Assembly (NCBI GenBank): GCA_002163155.1
Contig: MAAO01000001.1
Coordinates: forward strand, 1-53,888
Length of the DNA stretch: 53,888 bases
Reading direction: 5' to 3'
Source: Halobacteriovorax marinus
Lineage (GTDB): Bacteria > Bdellovibrionota > Bacteriovoracia > Bacteriovoracales > Bacteriovoracaceae
This document shows, in pieces, positions 41,817 through 50,485 of this stretch. The notes under the pieces were generated by a model that saw only the letters and a program-made list of their open reading frames with translations, was not told where the DNA came from and did not search any database. The position numbers and the translations under genes are program-made. Positions within the stretch are counted from its first letter, which is position 1. Each line of letters opens with the position of its first letter.

Positions 41817-42104
41817 TGTGTGTTTTATGAGGCCTGTATACCTATGAAAAAATACAACACTTAAAAAAACATATAAACTCAGAACCTAACAAAATTACTT
41901 AACAACACATACAGACCTCATAAAACACACACATTACATAAATATATATATTATTATTCTAAAAGATAATCACCTTACCCCTCGCCAACTACCCGAAAGA
42001 GAGAAACAAATCTAATTCTTAAAATTGACTAACTCATAATGTAATGGAGGGTTAGTCAATTTTAAGAATTAGAATTGTGTAGTGAATTCGGGAAGTTGGC
42101 GAGG
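41817..42104. other. oriT: Candidate origin of transfer with large nested inverted repeats
   Basis: Two composite structures are present. The first has 22-base arms (41817-41838 and 41910-41931) matching at 21 positions. The second has an outer pair, 41980-41997 (CCTCGCCAACTACCCGAA) with 42087-42104, matching at 17 of 18, enclosing a perfect 23-base inner pair (42011-42033 and 42051-42073) with a 17-base loop. It lies in the only long gene-free stretch next to the mobilization genes. Relaxase binding sites at oriT are usually inverted repeats. A single-strand origin is the main alternative. Confidence 0.6.
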
Positions 42105-42269
42105 TTTATTTGAGCCGAAGCTCGACATAAGTCATCCCTGTACTCACATCAGACTTAACATCGTAGTTCACAACAGAGTAAACAACAAACTTCACGAAAC
42201 TGAATACGGAAAGATATTACTAGAGAAATTTATAAACGCACTGAAACACTAAGTAAAAATAAGGAAAGG

Positions 42270-42300
42270 TTAACTAAACTACCTAAAGTAGTTAACTAAC
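42270..42300 (-). terminator. Probable hairpin at the end of the conjugation region
   Basis: GTTAAC-rich arms around ACTACCTAAAGTAGT form a stem immediately beyond the stop at 42302 on the minus strand, followed by a T-rich run. It may end the operon. Confidence 0.4.
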
Positions 42301-42301
42301 T

Positions 42302-42895
42302 TTAGATATTTACGTAAAAGGTGGGATTGCTAAGAGAACCAAAAACACGAATCTTCTTATCTGGAATTGATTCGTTTGCAATACTATCCTGATCAACCTT
42401 ACTAACATGTAAATCAAAATTATCAGAAATATTTAAGCCTTCAAATTTTTTTGCATACTTCTTATAGATAAGAGAATTAACGGCCTTAATATCATTTTCC
42501 ACATATTTATCAAACTTTAGAGAGTCTACTAACTGAACGAGCTCCATATCTGCATAGAGCAAGGCTATAGACTTATAAGCCAAAGAAGTGCTGTTATCAG
42601 TAGATTTCCCCGCAAACATATCAGCTTCATTATTCTTTAACTGGACATATGTTGACTCAGTCTTAGGGGTTTGAAATATATTTTTGATTGCCTGAGGGAT
42701 AGTTATAAATATCAAACCAAATAATATACCTGGACCTTCAATGATTATGAACAGTATCAACGACTTAATTAAAGAAACTATGATTGCAAATGCTAAGGGA
42801 AGGACAGTTTTAAGAATAAAAGAAAAGACAATTAAACCGAAGAAGGCAATGGCAGTGTGCTTAAAAAAATACATTTGAAATTCTGAACCGAACAT
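42302..42895 (-). CDS. Membrane protein at the end of the conjugation region
   Basis: A 197-residue protein with two long hydrophobic segments (about residues 10-32 and 36-68) and a soluble C-terminal domain of about 120 residues. GGGAG precedes the ATG. No family is recognised. Its position, last after the SSB-like gene and next to the candidate oriT, would suit an entry-exclusion or transfer-accessory role; that is inference. Confidence 0.65.
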   Translation of the reverse strand: MFGSEFQMYFFKHTAIAFFGLIVFSFILKTVLPLAFAIIVSLIKSLILFIIIEGPGILFGLIFITIPQAIKNIFQTPKTESTYVQLKNNEADMFAGKSTDNSTSLAYKSIALLYADMELVQLVDSLKFDKYVENDIKAVNSLIYKKYAKKFEGLNISDNFDLHVSKVDQDSIANESIPDKKIRVFGSLSNPTFYVNI

Positions 42896-42975
42896 TATGA
42901 ACTCCCTTGGTTAATTCTATTATCGGTCATTTTGAATAAAAAACCAAGGCCTGAGTGAAGAAAAAGTAAAAACAA

Positions 42976-43203
42976 TTAGTTTAATTTTTTAAATTTATCA
43001 GTTAGTTTCACTAACAGTTTGATATCATCAACTGTTACTCGATCACTATGAATACTACTGATTAATTTATTTAAGGTTATGTAGTTCTTAAGAAAGAATA
43101 CGTTAAACTTGCTGTGAGAATCTTTTTCAGAATATAACTCGATGCAATTCATCCAGAATTGTATTATTTTAATGGATGAATTTTTACTTTTTCTTGATAA
43201 CAT
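42976..43203 (-). CDS. 75-residue small protein behind an internal terminator
   Basis: The ATG at 43203 is preceded by GAGGAAAATT that begins right at the end of the T-tract of the terminator 43213-43242, so expression depends on read-through. The protein is helical and basic, without a recognised family. A longer start at 43215 is less likely. Confidence 0.5.
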   Translation of the reverse strand: MLSRKSKNSSIKIIQFWMNCIELYSEKDSHSKFNVFFLKNYITLNKLISSIHSDRVTVDDIKLLVKLTDKFKKLN

Positions 43204-43212
43204 AATTTTCCT

Positions 43213-43242
43213 CAAAAAAAAGGGGTGGACAAGCCACCCCTT
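43213..43242 (-). terminator. Rho-independent terminator inside the transfer operon
   Basis: On the minus strand AAGGGGTGG pairs perfectly with CCACCCCTT (9 bp, 5-base loop), followed by eight T residues. It lies just after the SSB-like gene and should separate the main operon from the two small distal genes. Confidence 0.85.
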
Positions 43243-43263
43243 AAATAGGCAATAAATATAACT

Positions 43264-43644
43264 TTATTCAAAAAAAGCAATATCATTAGACGTAATATCA
43301 TTGCTAATGACTTCAAGTGGCCCTACTTCCTGTCCTCCATCAACATTCAGAGGTTCCTTGATATCTACGGCAATTACATAATTAACAATCTTTGACTCTT
43401 TAGTACGGCTTGCATAAAACCCTTTAATAGAGATCCTCTTTCCTTTTGCTAGGAAACCTTTTGCTTTATTTATCATCTTCTCACTTAGATATATATCATT
43501 CATCCAAACAGTATTGAAATCACCTGTCTGACTATTCTTTGTTGATTGTGCAAGATTTAAAAAACCAAACTTTTTTTTATTTGTATTTGTTTTTATGTCT
43601 ACACTTTTTCCAACTAGACCTTCAAATTCTACAGAATTTTTCAT
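43264..43644 (-). CDS. Single-stranded DNA-binding protein-like
   Basis: A 126-residue OB-fold protein similar to SSB: an N-terminal VEFEGLVGKSVDIKT strand, the FLNLAQS and TVWMNDIY positions of the core and KGKRISIKGFY. The C-terminal tip is acidic-hydrophobic (NDIAFFE) but not the standard DDDIPF, so contacts with host replication proteins may differ. AGGAGAAAGG precedes the ATG at 43644. Conjugative plasmids often carry an SSB that protects incoming strands. Confidence 0.75.
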   Translation of the reverse strand: MKNSVEFEGLVGKSVDIKTNTNKKKFGFLNLAQSTKNSQTGDFNTVWMNDIYLSEKMINKAKGFLAKGKRISIKGFYASRTKESKIVNYVIAVDIKEPLNVDGGQEVGPLEVISNDITSNDIAFFE

Positions 43645-43698
43645 AAACCTTTCTCCTTGCATAATTAATCATCATTATTGTTAATTATTGATTATTGA

Positions 43699-44058
43699 TT
43701 ATTGAATTTTTAAACTTTTAGCGATGTAATCATAGATATCAATATCTTCACCTTTTTTATCTCCCATTTCTTGAAGCCTCATTTCAACTTTATCTTTTAA
43801 AGAAAGGGAAAGATTTTGAACTTTTTCAATATCCTTTGTAGTGATGTTACTAACCATCCAATCCAGTAAGTCTTTAATAAATAACTCTCTACCAAATTTT
43901 TTTGAATTAAGATCCTTTAACACTATGTTAAGTTTCTCTAGCTGCTCTTCTTCTCCAATCTTATAAGAAAATTTAATTGTCTTTAATGCGCTTCTTTTTC
44001 TTTTTCCTTTTGTTTCTACGTGGTCTTCAAAAGATTTTAATTCATTATCCGTATTCAT
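43699..44058 (-). CDS. Putative mobilization accessory protein
   Basis: A 119-residue protein with a basic N terminus (KGKRKRSALKTIKFSYKI) and a helical remainder. It lies directly after the relaxase-like gene, where relaxosome accessory proteins are usually encoded, and could bind oriT. No family is recognised. Confidence 0.5.
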   Translation of the reverse strand: MNTDNELKSFEDHVETKGKRKRSALKTIKFSYKIGEEEQLEKLNIVLKDLNSKKFGRELFIKDLLDWMVSNITTKDIEKVQNLSLSLKDKVEMRLQEMGDKKGEDIDIYDYIAKSLKIQ

Positions 44059-44077
44059 AAATTACTCCTTATGTTTG

Positions 44078-44818
44078 TTAACAAACGACTTTAGCAAAGC
44101 TACTAAAGTCACATTCTTTTCCTTTTATAATAAATTTAAGATCGTTACTTAGATTGTCCTTACTGTCAGTCAAGTGTTCTATGTAAATTAATTTATCGAG
44201 GAAACTAGTTCCCTTTTCCTCATTATTTTCTATATTAAATTCTCTTGCTCTGTTTACATAATTCTTACTCATGGATCTATTTATAAATAGATATATAAAA
44301 TAGTCGTACTCGCTATGCATATAGTTGTTAAACTTTCGATATATACGCGTTCTACTCTTCTGTGTTAACTCTAGTTCTATCGCAATCTTTTTATTTGAGT
44401 TTGTGAATATAACTGCATCAGGCATCAATTTACTATTTCCGGTTTCAGAATCTAAAAGCTCATGAGCAAGTTCAATGTTTCCAACTTTCAAGTTATTAAG
44501 AAAAAAAAGACAGTAATCTGTAAGTAATGACTCATGTATTATTTCAGATAAATCAAAACCTAACTTTGAATCTTTATAAACACTCCTTGCTAAACGTGAA
44601 CTTATTCTAATCATAGATTTTTTTGGATACCCTATTCCAACTGTTTCAATTAACCCTTCTTTTTTAAAAAGAGATACCATATTCCAATAAGAAGTTTTTT
44701 TCAGATGACTAAAAAGTTCGTTATATACTGTTGAACTTTCTACAACTTTCCATTTTAATAAAAAATTAAAAAATTCACTATAGTTAGTTAAATAATGAAG
44801 GTCTCTATTCACACTCAT
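44078..44818 (-). CDS. MOBC-like relaxase (replication-relaxation family)
   Basis: A 246-residue protein with an N-terminal winged-helix region (about residues 1-75, YWNMVSLFKKEGLIE) and a nuclease-like domain with LMPDAVIF followed by IAIELELTQKS. This is the PD-(D/E)XK-type pattern seen in replication-relaxation and MOBC (CloDF13 MobC-like) proteins, which are about this size. It would nick oriT and pilot the strand. It follows the coupling-protein gene, as MobC follows MobB in CloDF13. Family placement is by pattern and context, not alignment. Confidence 0.62.
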   Translation of the reverse strand: MSVNRDLHYLTNYSEFFNFLLKWKVVESSTVYNELFSHLKKTSYWNMVSLFKKEGLIETVGIGYPKKSMIRISSRLARSVYKDSKLGFDLSEIIHESLLTDYCLFFLNNLKVGNIELAHELLDSETGNSKLMPDAVIFTNSNKKIAIELELTQKSRTRIYRKFNNYMHSEYDYFIYLFINRSMSKNYVNRAREFNIENNEEKGTSFLDKLIYIEHLTDSKDNLSNDLKFIIKGKECDFSSFAKVVC

Positions 44819-44821
44819 CTC

Positions 44822-46297
44822 CTATGAGAACATATCAATATTAGTAGTCTTCTGAGTTGATTTGTATAAATCAACCGTTTCTCTAATTAGTACTCTATCG
44901 TTAATAGTTAAAGGTGCCTTTCTTGTAGATAGGGCTTCACTGGTTTTACTGTATCTAACATTTATAATATCTACACACTTAGGATCGTGTCTAATGAGTA
45001 CACACTGTCCAATCTTTAGTCTTGAAAACATAGAGGGATGTAGTACGTATTGGAATGCCTCCCTAGTTGTGCCAAGGTTCTGCTCAACTCCATTCTCTAT
45101 GATTTTTGTAAGCTTCTTACTAGCTATTGTTGAGACTGACTTAGAAAGAAAATCAACATCATCTGGAGAGCATTGTTTTTGAATAAAAATGTTATTACTG
45201 TTTTCAAAAATTTGTCGTTTTAAAAACGGGCTTACGGCATCAATATCAGCCAGCGACTGTATGTAAGAATATATCCTTATTTTTGCTTCTCTACATTTGT
45301 TTTTAAGATCGATAAAATCTTCTACTAAGATACTTCCTAACTCGTCAAAGTGAACACTTATGGGATTAGTTAGCAATTTATCATTTAAAGAATTTCTTTC
45401 TTTTAAGACTTCATAAGAATGGAACAGTAATGAACATAGAAAGATCTTCCCAATGCCTTTGGCAATATCACCATATCCTTGAGTACTCAATCCGATATAT
45501 AAACAAGCACCTTCTCCTCGTATATCTGAAATATTATAACCTTCGTCATTAGACTTGATATCAAAAAGCCTTCCAAAACTAGAAAAACAAATACCTTGTA
45601 AATAACTTATAAGGCCTGCGATCATTTCTTTACTCTTTTTGTCTTCTTCCTCATCAAGTTTTTTTAATATTGTATGAAAGCTTAAGACTTCGTCTCTTTC
45701 CCTTACCTCTCGAATAACTTGATATAATGCTGTCTCACTCTTAGTCTTATAAAATCCATTTTCCCATTTAAATGAACGCATGATTAAGGCTACTGCCTGT
45801 GTTGTATCTAGACCCTTAAAGAGATTAAATTTATCGCCTGTGTGGTAATGCTCACTAAACACATACATTTTTCTACCGTAGAATTCACACAAAGAGTTAA
45901 GGGTGATGATTGACTCAGTAGATCCCTTTGGATCAAAGCTAATAACAGAAATGTGATTACGCAGATCATTTTCAATAAAATTTTCTGAAATAGTTGTTTT
46001 ACCAAATCCACTCGCACCAACAACCAGATTGTGTCTACCTGTGTCGATATCACTAAAAAGTAAGTCTTTCTTTTGAGAAGTAGAGTATCCGAGGGCCAAT
46101 GAGTTTATTGACTGAGTACTGTCATTGATATTGTCTAAGCTTAAAGACTTAACTCCATCATTATTTGAGAGGGAGTCTGATATCAACTTCCATGAAAATA
46201 CTAACGTATCAGCCACAAGAGTGTAGATAAGCTCTGCAAGAATATCTATAATATCACTGGCTGCATTAGACTGATCATTTTTCTCTTTATCCTTCAT
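44822..46297 (-). CDS. virD4: Type IV coupling protein (VirD4/TraG-like ATPase)
   Basis: A 491-residue ATPase: Walker A GASGFGKT at 94-101, the FDPKG motif, Walker B ISVHFDELGS near residue 325 and the YSYIQSLADID switch. A weakly hydrophobic segment at about 14-40 may anchor it in the inner membrane. It links the relaxosome to the T4SS channel. Its stop is followed after three bases by the relaxase gene, and its start is one base after the lipoprotein gene stop. Confidence 0.88.
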   Translation of the reverse strand: MKDKEKNDQSNAASDIIDILAELIYTLVADTLVFSWKLISDSLSNNDGVKSLSLDNINDSTQSINSLALGYSTSQKKDLLFSDIDTGRHNLVVGASGFGKTTISENFIENDLRNHISVISFDPKGSTESIITLNSLCEFYGRKMYVFSEHYHTGDKFNLFKGLDTTQAVALIMRSFKWENGFYKTKSETALYQVIREVRERDEVLSFHTILKKLDEEEDKKSKEMIAGLISYLQGICFSSFGRLFDIKSNDEGYNISDIRGEGACLYIGLSTQGYGDIAKGIGKIFLCSLLFHSYEVLKERNSLNDKLLTNPISVHFDELGSILVEDFIDLKNKCREAKIRIYSYIQSLADIDAVSPFLKRQIFENSNNIFIQKQCSPDDVDFLSKSVSTIASKKLTKIIENGVEQNLGTTREAFQYVLHPSMFSRLKIGQCVLIRHDPKCVDIINVRYSKTSEALSTRKAPLTINDRVLIRETVDLYKSTQKTTNIDMFS

Positions 46298-46298
46298 T

Positions 46299-46655
46299 CT
46301 ATTGAACTCCTAGCATATCTAGAGTGATGTCTTGATCTAAGGGCTTTGGCCCATCAACTTTAATTTTCACTTTAGTTAATTCAACATCTTTACCGACAAA
46401 GTTTTCGGGATCATCTGTATAAAAAGCATGTCCAAGGTAAGCACCCGCAGCACCACAAATAGTAGCACCAGCAGCACCTCCAATTAACTGATTTAGACTT
46501 TCTGATTCTTTGTTAGGAGATGTATTTTTACCAATGCTATAACCAATAGCTCCACAGATAGCCCCACCTATTAAACCGCTATAAATTGTAGACTTAGTAG
46601 CAGTAGTACAAGAAACCAAACAAAAGACTAAGAACAGAATTACTATTTTTTTCAT
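46299..46655 (-). CDS. Glycine-zipper lipoprotein of the T4SS
   Basis: A 118-residue lipoprotein (lipobox CLVSC) with two glycine-zipper segments (SGLIGGAICGAIGYSIG and LIGGAAGATICGAAGAYLG). ATGA overlap couples it to the VirB10-like gene. It could be the outer-membrane VirB7-type lipoprotein or a surface-exclusion protein. Confidence 0.7.
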   Translation of the reverse strand: MKKIVILFLVFCLVSCTTATKSTIYSGLIGGAICGAIGYSIGKNTSPNKESESLNQLIGGAAGATICGAAGAYLGHAFYTDDPENFVGKDVELTKVKIKVDGPKPLDQDITLDMLGVQ

Positions 46656-47464
46656 TTCTTTATCCTTGAAAAATCTACTTTATTGTTAAAATAAACGATT
46701 ACTCTCTTGTCTTTACGAATAAACACCTTAGGTTCCGTTGATTGCATTTCTTCTTTCATTAAGTTAGTTACTTCATTACCAGTGTTAATTAATCCACCTG
46801 TGATTGTATTAATTGGACTATTTTCAATCTGTGATCCTATTGATGTATTCATACGACCTAAGGACATTGCTAACATACCTTTGGCAGCCTCAGAAGCTAG
46901 TATTGCCGTTATATACTGCTCTTTACCTGTGTAGTACTCCCCTCTCAGTCCACTACTTCCATCACTCGATAGTACAGAAGCATCTATTTCAATTTCGAAT
47001 TCGGAAGTTACGATTGAAGTACATTTAGATACAACTCTTTTTAGATACGTTGTTCCCTGACAAATTATTCTCCCACCGTTTGGAAATGTTTCACTCTCTT
47101 CAAGTTGAATATTTAAAGGTGAAGCGAGATTTGTTGAGAGAACATTAAAAATTAATTTTCCAGCGAACATATCACCTGTTTTAATATCAATATCATCGTC
47201 TAAAAAATCTGGTGTATTGAATCTAAATTGTGCTAACAATTGTAATTTAGCATTCTCTTTCCTTAGCCTTTCAATTTCCTTAAAATTTCTTCTTATTTTC
47301 TTTTTCTTCTTTAAGGCTGATCTTTTACTGCTAACTGAGTCCTGTAAAATGGCCTTTTTTGTTGGGAGCTTTTTCCCACTTAAAAACGAAACTCGTCCTG
47401 TTCCATTAGAAAGAGCGGGAATTGAAGCAAGAATGCAAAATAGAATTAAACTACCAACTCTCAT
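46652..47464 (-). CDS. VirB10/TraB-like T4SS core protein
   Basis: A 270-residue protein with an N-terminal hydrophobic export segment, a Lys-rich stretch and coiled coil (about 45-75), then a VirB10/TrbI-like C-terminal domain ending EPKVFIRKDKRVIVYFNN. It shares one base with the upstream gene (TAATG). It is shorter than most VirB10 proteins and lacks a long proline-rich linker. In the T4SS it bridges inner and outer membranes. Confidence 0.65.
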   Translation of the reverse strand: MRVGSLILFCILASIPALSNGTGRVSFLSGKKLPTKKAILQDSVSSKRSALKKKKKIRRNFKEIERLRKENAKLQLLAQFRFNTPDFLDDDIDIKTGDMFAGKLIFNVLSTNLASPLNIQLEESETFPNGGRIICQGTTYLKRVVSKCTSIVTSEFEIEIDASVLSSDGSSGLRGEYYTGKEQYITAILASEAAKGMLAMSLGRMNTSIGSQIENSPINTITGGLINTGNEVTNLMKEEMQSTEPKVFIRKDKRVIVYFNNKVDFSRIKK

Positions 47465-47934
47465 TAAAACACCGTCCTTTTTCCATTTAAATATATGGGT
47501 GGTCCCAATGGGTATGCATAACTTTTCTTGTATCTTATTTTTTGCCCGTTAATATCCAATATAGCCTTGTTTTTATTTGTGATTAAAATTGAAGATGATG
47601 ATTTATGTAAAATATAATCACTACTTTCTTTATAACGAATATAATTCTTGTCATTCTTTCCATTTTTAATAAAAACACTTCTATGGGCATTCCCATGCTT
47701 GAAATCAAAGTTATAAGTTCCTCCTGAAGTCATTACTACAAGATTCCCTTCAATATCTTTTGATAATGGTTGTAGGATTAAAGTTCTCTTATCTCTTGAT
47801 AACTTTTTGAAAAGTCTTGTCTTATCAATAGATGTTGCAATCTTTTTAATCCTGTGTTCAAAGTCAACCACTGTTACCTGCTTTACGTTTAAAACCAGCG
47901 TGGCAACAACGCCTAAAAACATATGAAAAATCAT
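47464..47934 (-). CDS. VirB9/TraK-like T4SS protein
   Basis: A 156-residue exported protein. The LILQPLSKDIEGNLVVMTSGGTYNF region (residues in two strands) matches the N-terminal domain pattern of VirB9/TraK. AAGGAAG precedes the ATG at 47934, which overlaps the upstream stop (ATGA). It should form the outer-membrane core with the VirB10-like and lipoprotein partners. Confidence 0.65.
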   Translation of the reverse strand: MIFHMFLGVVATLVLNVKQVTVVDFEHRIKKIATSIDKTRLFKKLSRDKRTLILQPLSKDIEGNLVVMTSGGTYNFDFKHGNAHRSVFIKNGKNDKNYIRYKESSDYILHKSSSSILITNKNKAILDINGQKIRYKKSYAYPLGPPIYLNGKRTVF

Positions 47935-48377
47935 AATTCTTCCTTTCTTACACCGACTTCGTGAAACCCATACACCTTGTATAGGCAAGGAAACTCTTCT
48001 TTTTTGTATAGCTCAACTCTAAAAGCTCTTAACCCTTTTTTATCCTTGAAAATGTATCTACAGTTTTGATTGCCAACTAATTTAGCTGTTGAACTTTCAA
48101 GTGTAGATTTTCCAATTTCTTCATAATTTGTACTTTCCAATACCGCAGTTAAATCATCTGGAACAAAATCGGTGATTGGCTCCTTTTTCATTATTGAATC
48201 CATTCCCTCTCTACAAGCAATTCTTTTTAATTCAGAATCCTTTAGAGTATCCTCTTTGCTTATAACAATATGTGAAGAAGTAGCTCCACTACTCGATAAA
48301 GCAAAATAAGTATTAATCAATCCGAATAGAACAACTACTCCGACCGTGATTTGCCCCTCTGTCATTTTTGTACTCAT
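47931..48377 (-). CDS. VirB8-like inner-membrane T4SS protein
   Basis: A 148-residue protein with one N-terminal membrane helix (about residues 9-28) and a small periplasmic domain with two Cys residues. Size, topology and location between VirB6 and VirB9 fit VirB8/TraE; sequence similarity is weak. Confidence 0.5.
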   Translation of the reverse strand: MSTKMTEGQITVGVVVLFGLINTYFALSSSGATSSHIVISKEDTLKDSELKRIACREGMDSIMKKEPITDFVPDDLTAVLESTNYEEIGKSTLESSTAKLVGNQNCRYIFKDKKGLRAFRVELYKKEEFPCLYKVYGFHEVGVRKEEL

Positions 48378-48389
48378 AAATATCCTCTC

Positions 48390-49814
48390 TTAGTTAAAGT
48401 CTTCTGGTAATTCAGGTGATTTGTATTTCGAAAAGGCTGGATTGGATCTTCTAATATTTCCATTGGATCGATATGGCTTCCAGTCTGTTCTACCTGAACC
48501 TTGCTTAATTAATGGTTGACGAAAACTTTGGCTCTGATGATATGGTCTATGTGAAATTGCTTCGCTATTACTAAGGTGAGGACTACTAGCCCCTTGTACG
48601 GCACTCTTAAAAGATTTATTATTCTTTCCAAAATTCATTATTGAATCTGCGCCTAGAACTACCCTATCCATTTTTGATAAATTTTGTTTTTGTGAACTTA
48701 TGTCGGCTTGAATGTTATTCTTAGCTCCTTTTTGTTCTTGATAACCATTTAGTGCTGATCTATATCCTTCATTTACTTGAGAAAGTGCAGAACTGCTTTT
48801 ACTGTCTTTTATACCCTTAGAAAAATTTGAAAATAATCCGTTCCCATTTTTTGCTGCTCCAAAGGTCGCTAATGAAGAAGAGCTTGGTCCAATTCCATTA
48901 GCAGAGTAGATACTATTAGCTGCACCACCAACACCTGTTTGAGTGGCTCTAAGAATACTCTTACCCGCACCTGGAATGGCCGATAACTTTCTTGCTCCTT
49001 GCATGATAGTAACCATAGAGGCCATCTGTGAAATTCCCCCTGCCCATCCGTCAAGACCGACACCTTTAACTATCATTGAGGCAATCCAACATGAACCAAG
49101 AAGAAAGAGCGAAGTAATAAAAATTACGATGTATTCAGGCTGACCATTAAAAACAACTTTACCAGCTACAATTGTAGCGTCTTTATATGTAGTTAACAGA
49201 ACAACTGAAAATGCAGCGGTTAACACAAAGGGAGTTACGCAACACCAGAGAGTTGTTTTTAAACCAAGCAACAAACTTTTCTCAGCAAAAGGAAAAACAC
49301 CAAACATGAAACCTAGATATGCAAAAATGGGAGCCGAATAATATACAATTGTATACAGAACTCTAGTTACAATGAAAAATGCAACAGAAATGAAAACAAC
49401 GATAGAGTGTAACCAGCTTACTTCAGTGTTCTTATTACCAAAAACAGTACCTATAAGAACACTTCCTAGTGAATGATCCTTTAATTTTTCTTTATTACCT
49501 TTTAGTCCGATAACATGTCTCATTATCTTATTTTTAGATATTTTTTCTCCAAGAACTTTATCTGAGTATTTAAATGCCATATCACAAACATTGAAATGAA
49601 TTGATGAATATAGTGCAATTAAAACGACTGCGGTAATTGTCCTCTTTGTAGTTCCTACAACATCAGAAAAAGTTATAAGACAAATAACTGTAGCAGCTAC
49701 GATAATTTCTGGCATAAAACCAAGGAATGCATTCTCAACTCCAGAGAAGAGCTTCCTTAAGGTATCATCATCATGTAAAAGAAGAGACTTTGTAAAACTG
49801 ATGCGGTTGCTCAT
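48390..49814 (-). CDS. virB6: VirB6/TrbL-like polytopic T4SS protein
   Basis: A 474-residue protein with about six hydrophobic helices in its first 260 residues and a long polar, Ser/Gln/Gly-rich C-terminal tail. This topology is typical of VirB6/TrbL. Its ATG overlaps the upstream stop (ATGA). It forms part of the inner-membrane channel. Confidence 0.75.
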   Translation of the reverse strand: MSNRISFTKSLLLHDDDTLRKLFSGVENAFLGFMPEIIVAATVICLITFSDVVGTTKRTITAVVLIALYSSIHFNVCDMAFKYSDKVLGEKISKNKIMRHVIGLKGNKEKLKDHSLGSVLIGTVFGNKNTEVSWLHSIVVFISVAFFIVTRVLYTIVYYSAPIFAYLGFMFGVFPFAEKSLLLGLKTTLWCCVTPFVLTAAFSVVLLTTYKDATIVAGKVVFNGQPEYIVIFITSLFLLGSCWIASMIVKGVGLDGWAGGISQMASMVTIMQGARKLSAIPGAGKSILRATQTGVGGAANSIYSANGIGPSSSSLATFGAAKNGNGLFSNFSKGIKDSKSSSALSQVNEGYRSALNGYQEQKGAKNNIQADISSQKQNLSKMDRVVLGADSIMNFGKNNKSFKSAVQGASSPHLSNSEAISHRPYHQSQSFRQPLIKQGSGRTDWKPYRSNGNIRRSNPAFSKYKSPELPEDFN

Positions 49815-50485
49815 TTAACACCTCCATCTTGAATGTCTTCCCCAGTTAAAGCTCCCACTATTTCACCAATGCTCAACCTTTCTTTAAGTCTTGAAACCTT
49901 TTGTTCTTCAAGTAATAAATTAGTTTTCTTCTGCTCAATAATTAACTTATTAAGGTTTGCATTTATTAAAGAGCTTTCAAACGCCGTATGTCCCGTGTTT
50001 CCGTTAATCCTATTTAGGAGGGCACTTTTAGAAGATGAAACAGAGCTCGAAGGTACTATTGCTCCTTTCGCTCTTTTTCTAGCTGCTTTTTCTCTTTTTT
50101 CAGCTTTAATAATTTCCGTTTTAGATTTGTAGCTATTTCTAGTAATGCGTTCAAGAATAGAGGAAATTTCCTCTCTTTGTGATTTCAGATCTCTAATTTG
50201 AGAATTTAGAGCTGACAAATTTTTAACGTCATTGTCTCCAAGTTCTTTTAAAGATGTGTACCATGCTTCGATTCTCTGTGCTCTTTGAACACGAATGTCA
50301 GCTTCCTCCATGAACTCATTCAGTTCCTTTAAAGATTCGTTGGTTTTCTTAGCTTCTGTTAGTAGCTCATGTAACTCAGCAAGTTCTTGAGTCGCAGTCA
50401 AGGCTATCTGAATCAAAGTTGGATCAAATTGAGACTTAACTGAAAAATTGCAAATCAAAAGAAATAATACTATTTTAGTGCGCAT
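49811..50485 (-). CDS. VirB5/TrbJ-like periplasmic coiled-coil protein
   Basis: A 224-residue exported protein (signal peptide ending SVKS) made of long coiled coils, starting FDPTLIQIALTATQELAELHEL, as in TrbJ/VirB5 proteins. The ATG at 50485 lies inside the end of virB4. It probably sits at the pilus tip or in the periplasm. Confidence 0.65.
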   Translation of the reverse strand: MRTKIVLFLLICNFSVKSQFDPTLIQIALTATQELAELHELLTEAKKTNESLKELNEFMEEADIRVQRAQRIEAWYTSLKELGDNDVKNLSALNSQIRDLKSQREEISSILERITRNSYKSKTEIIKAEKREKAARKRAKGAIVPSSSVSSSKSALLNRINGNTGHTAFESSLINANLNKLIIEQKKTNLLLEEQKVSRLKERLSIGEIVGALTGEDIQDGGVK

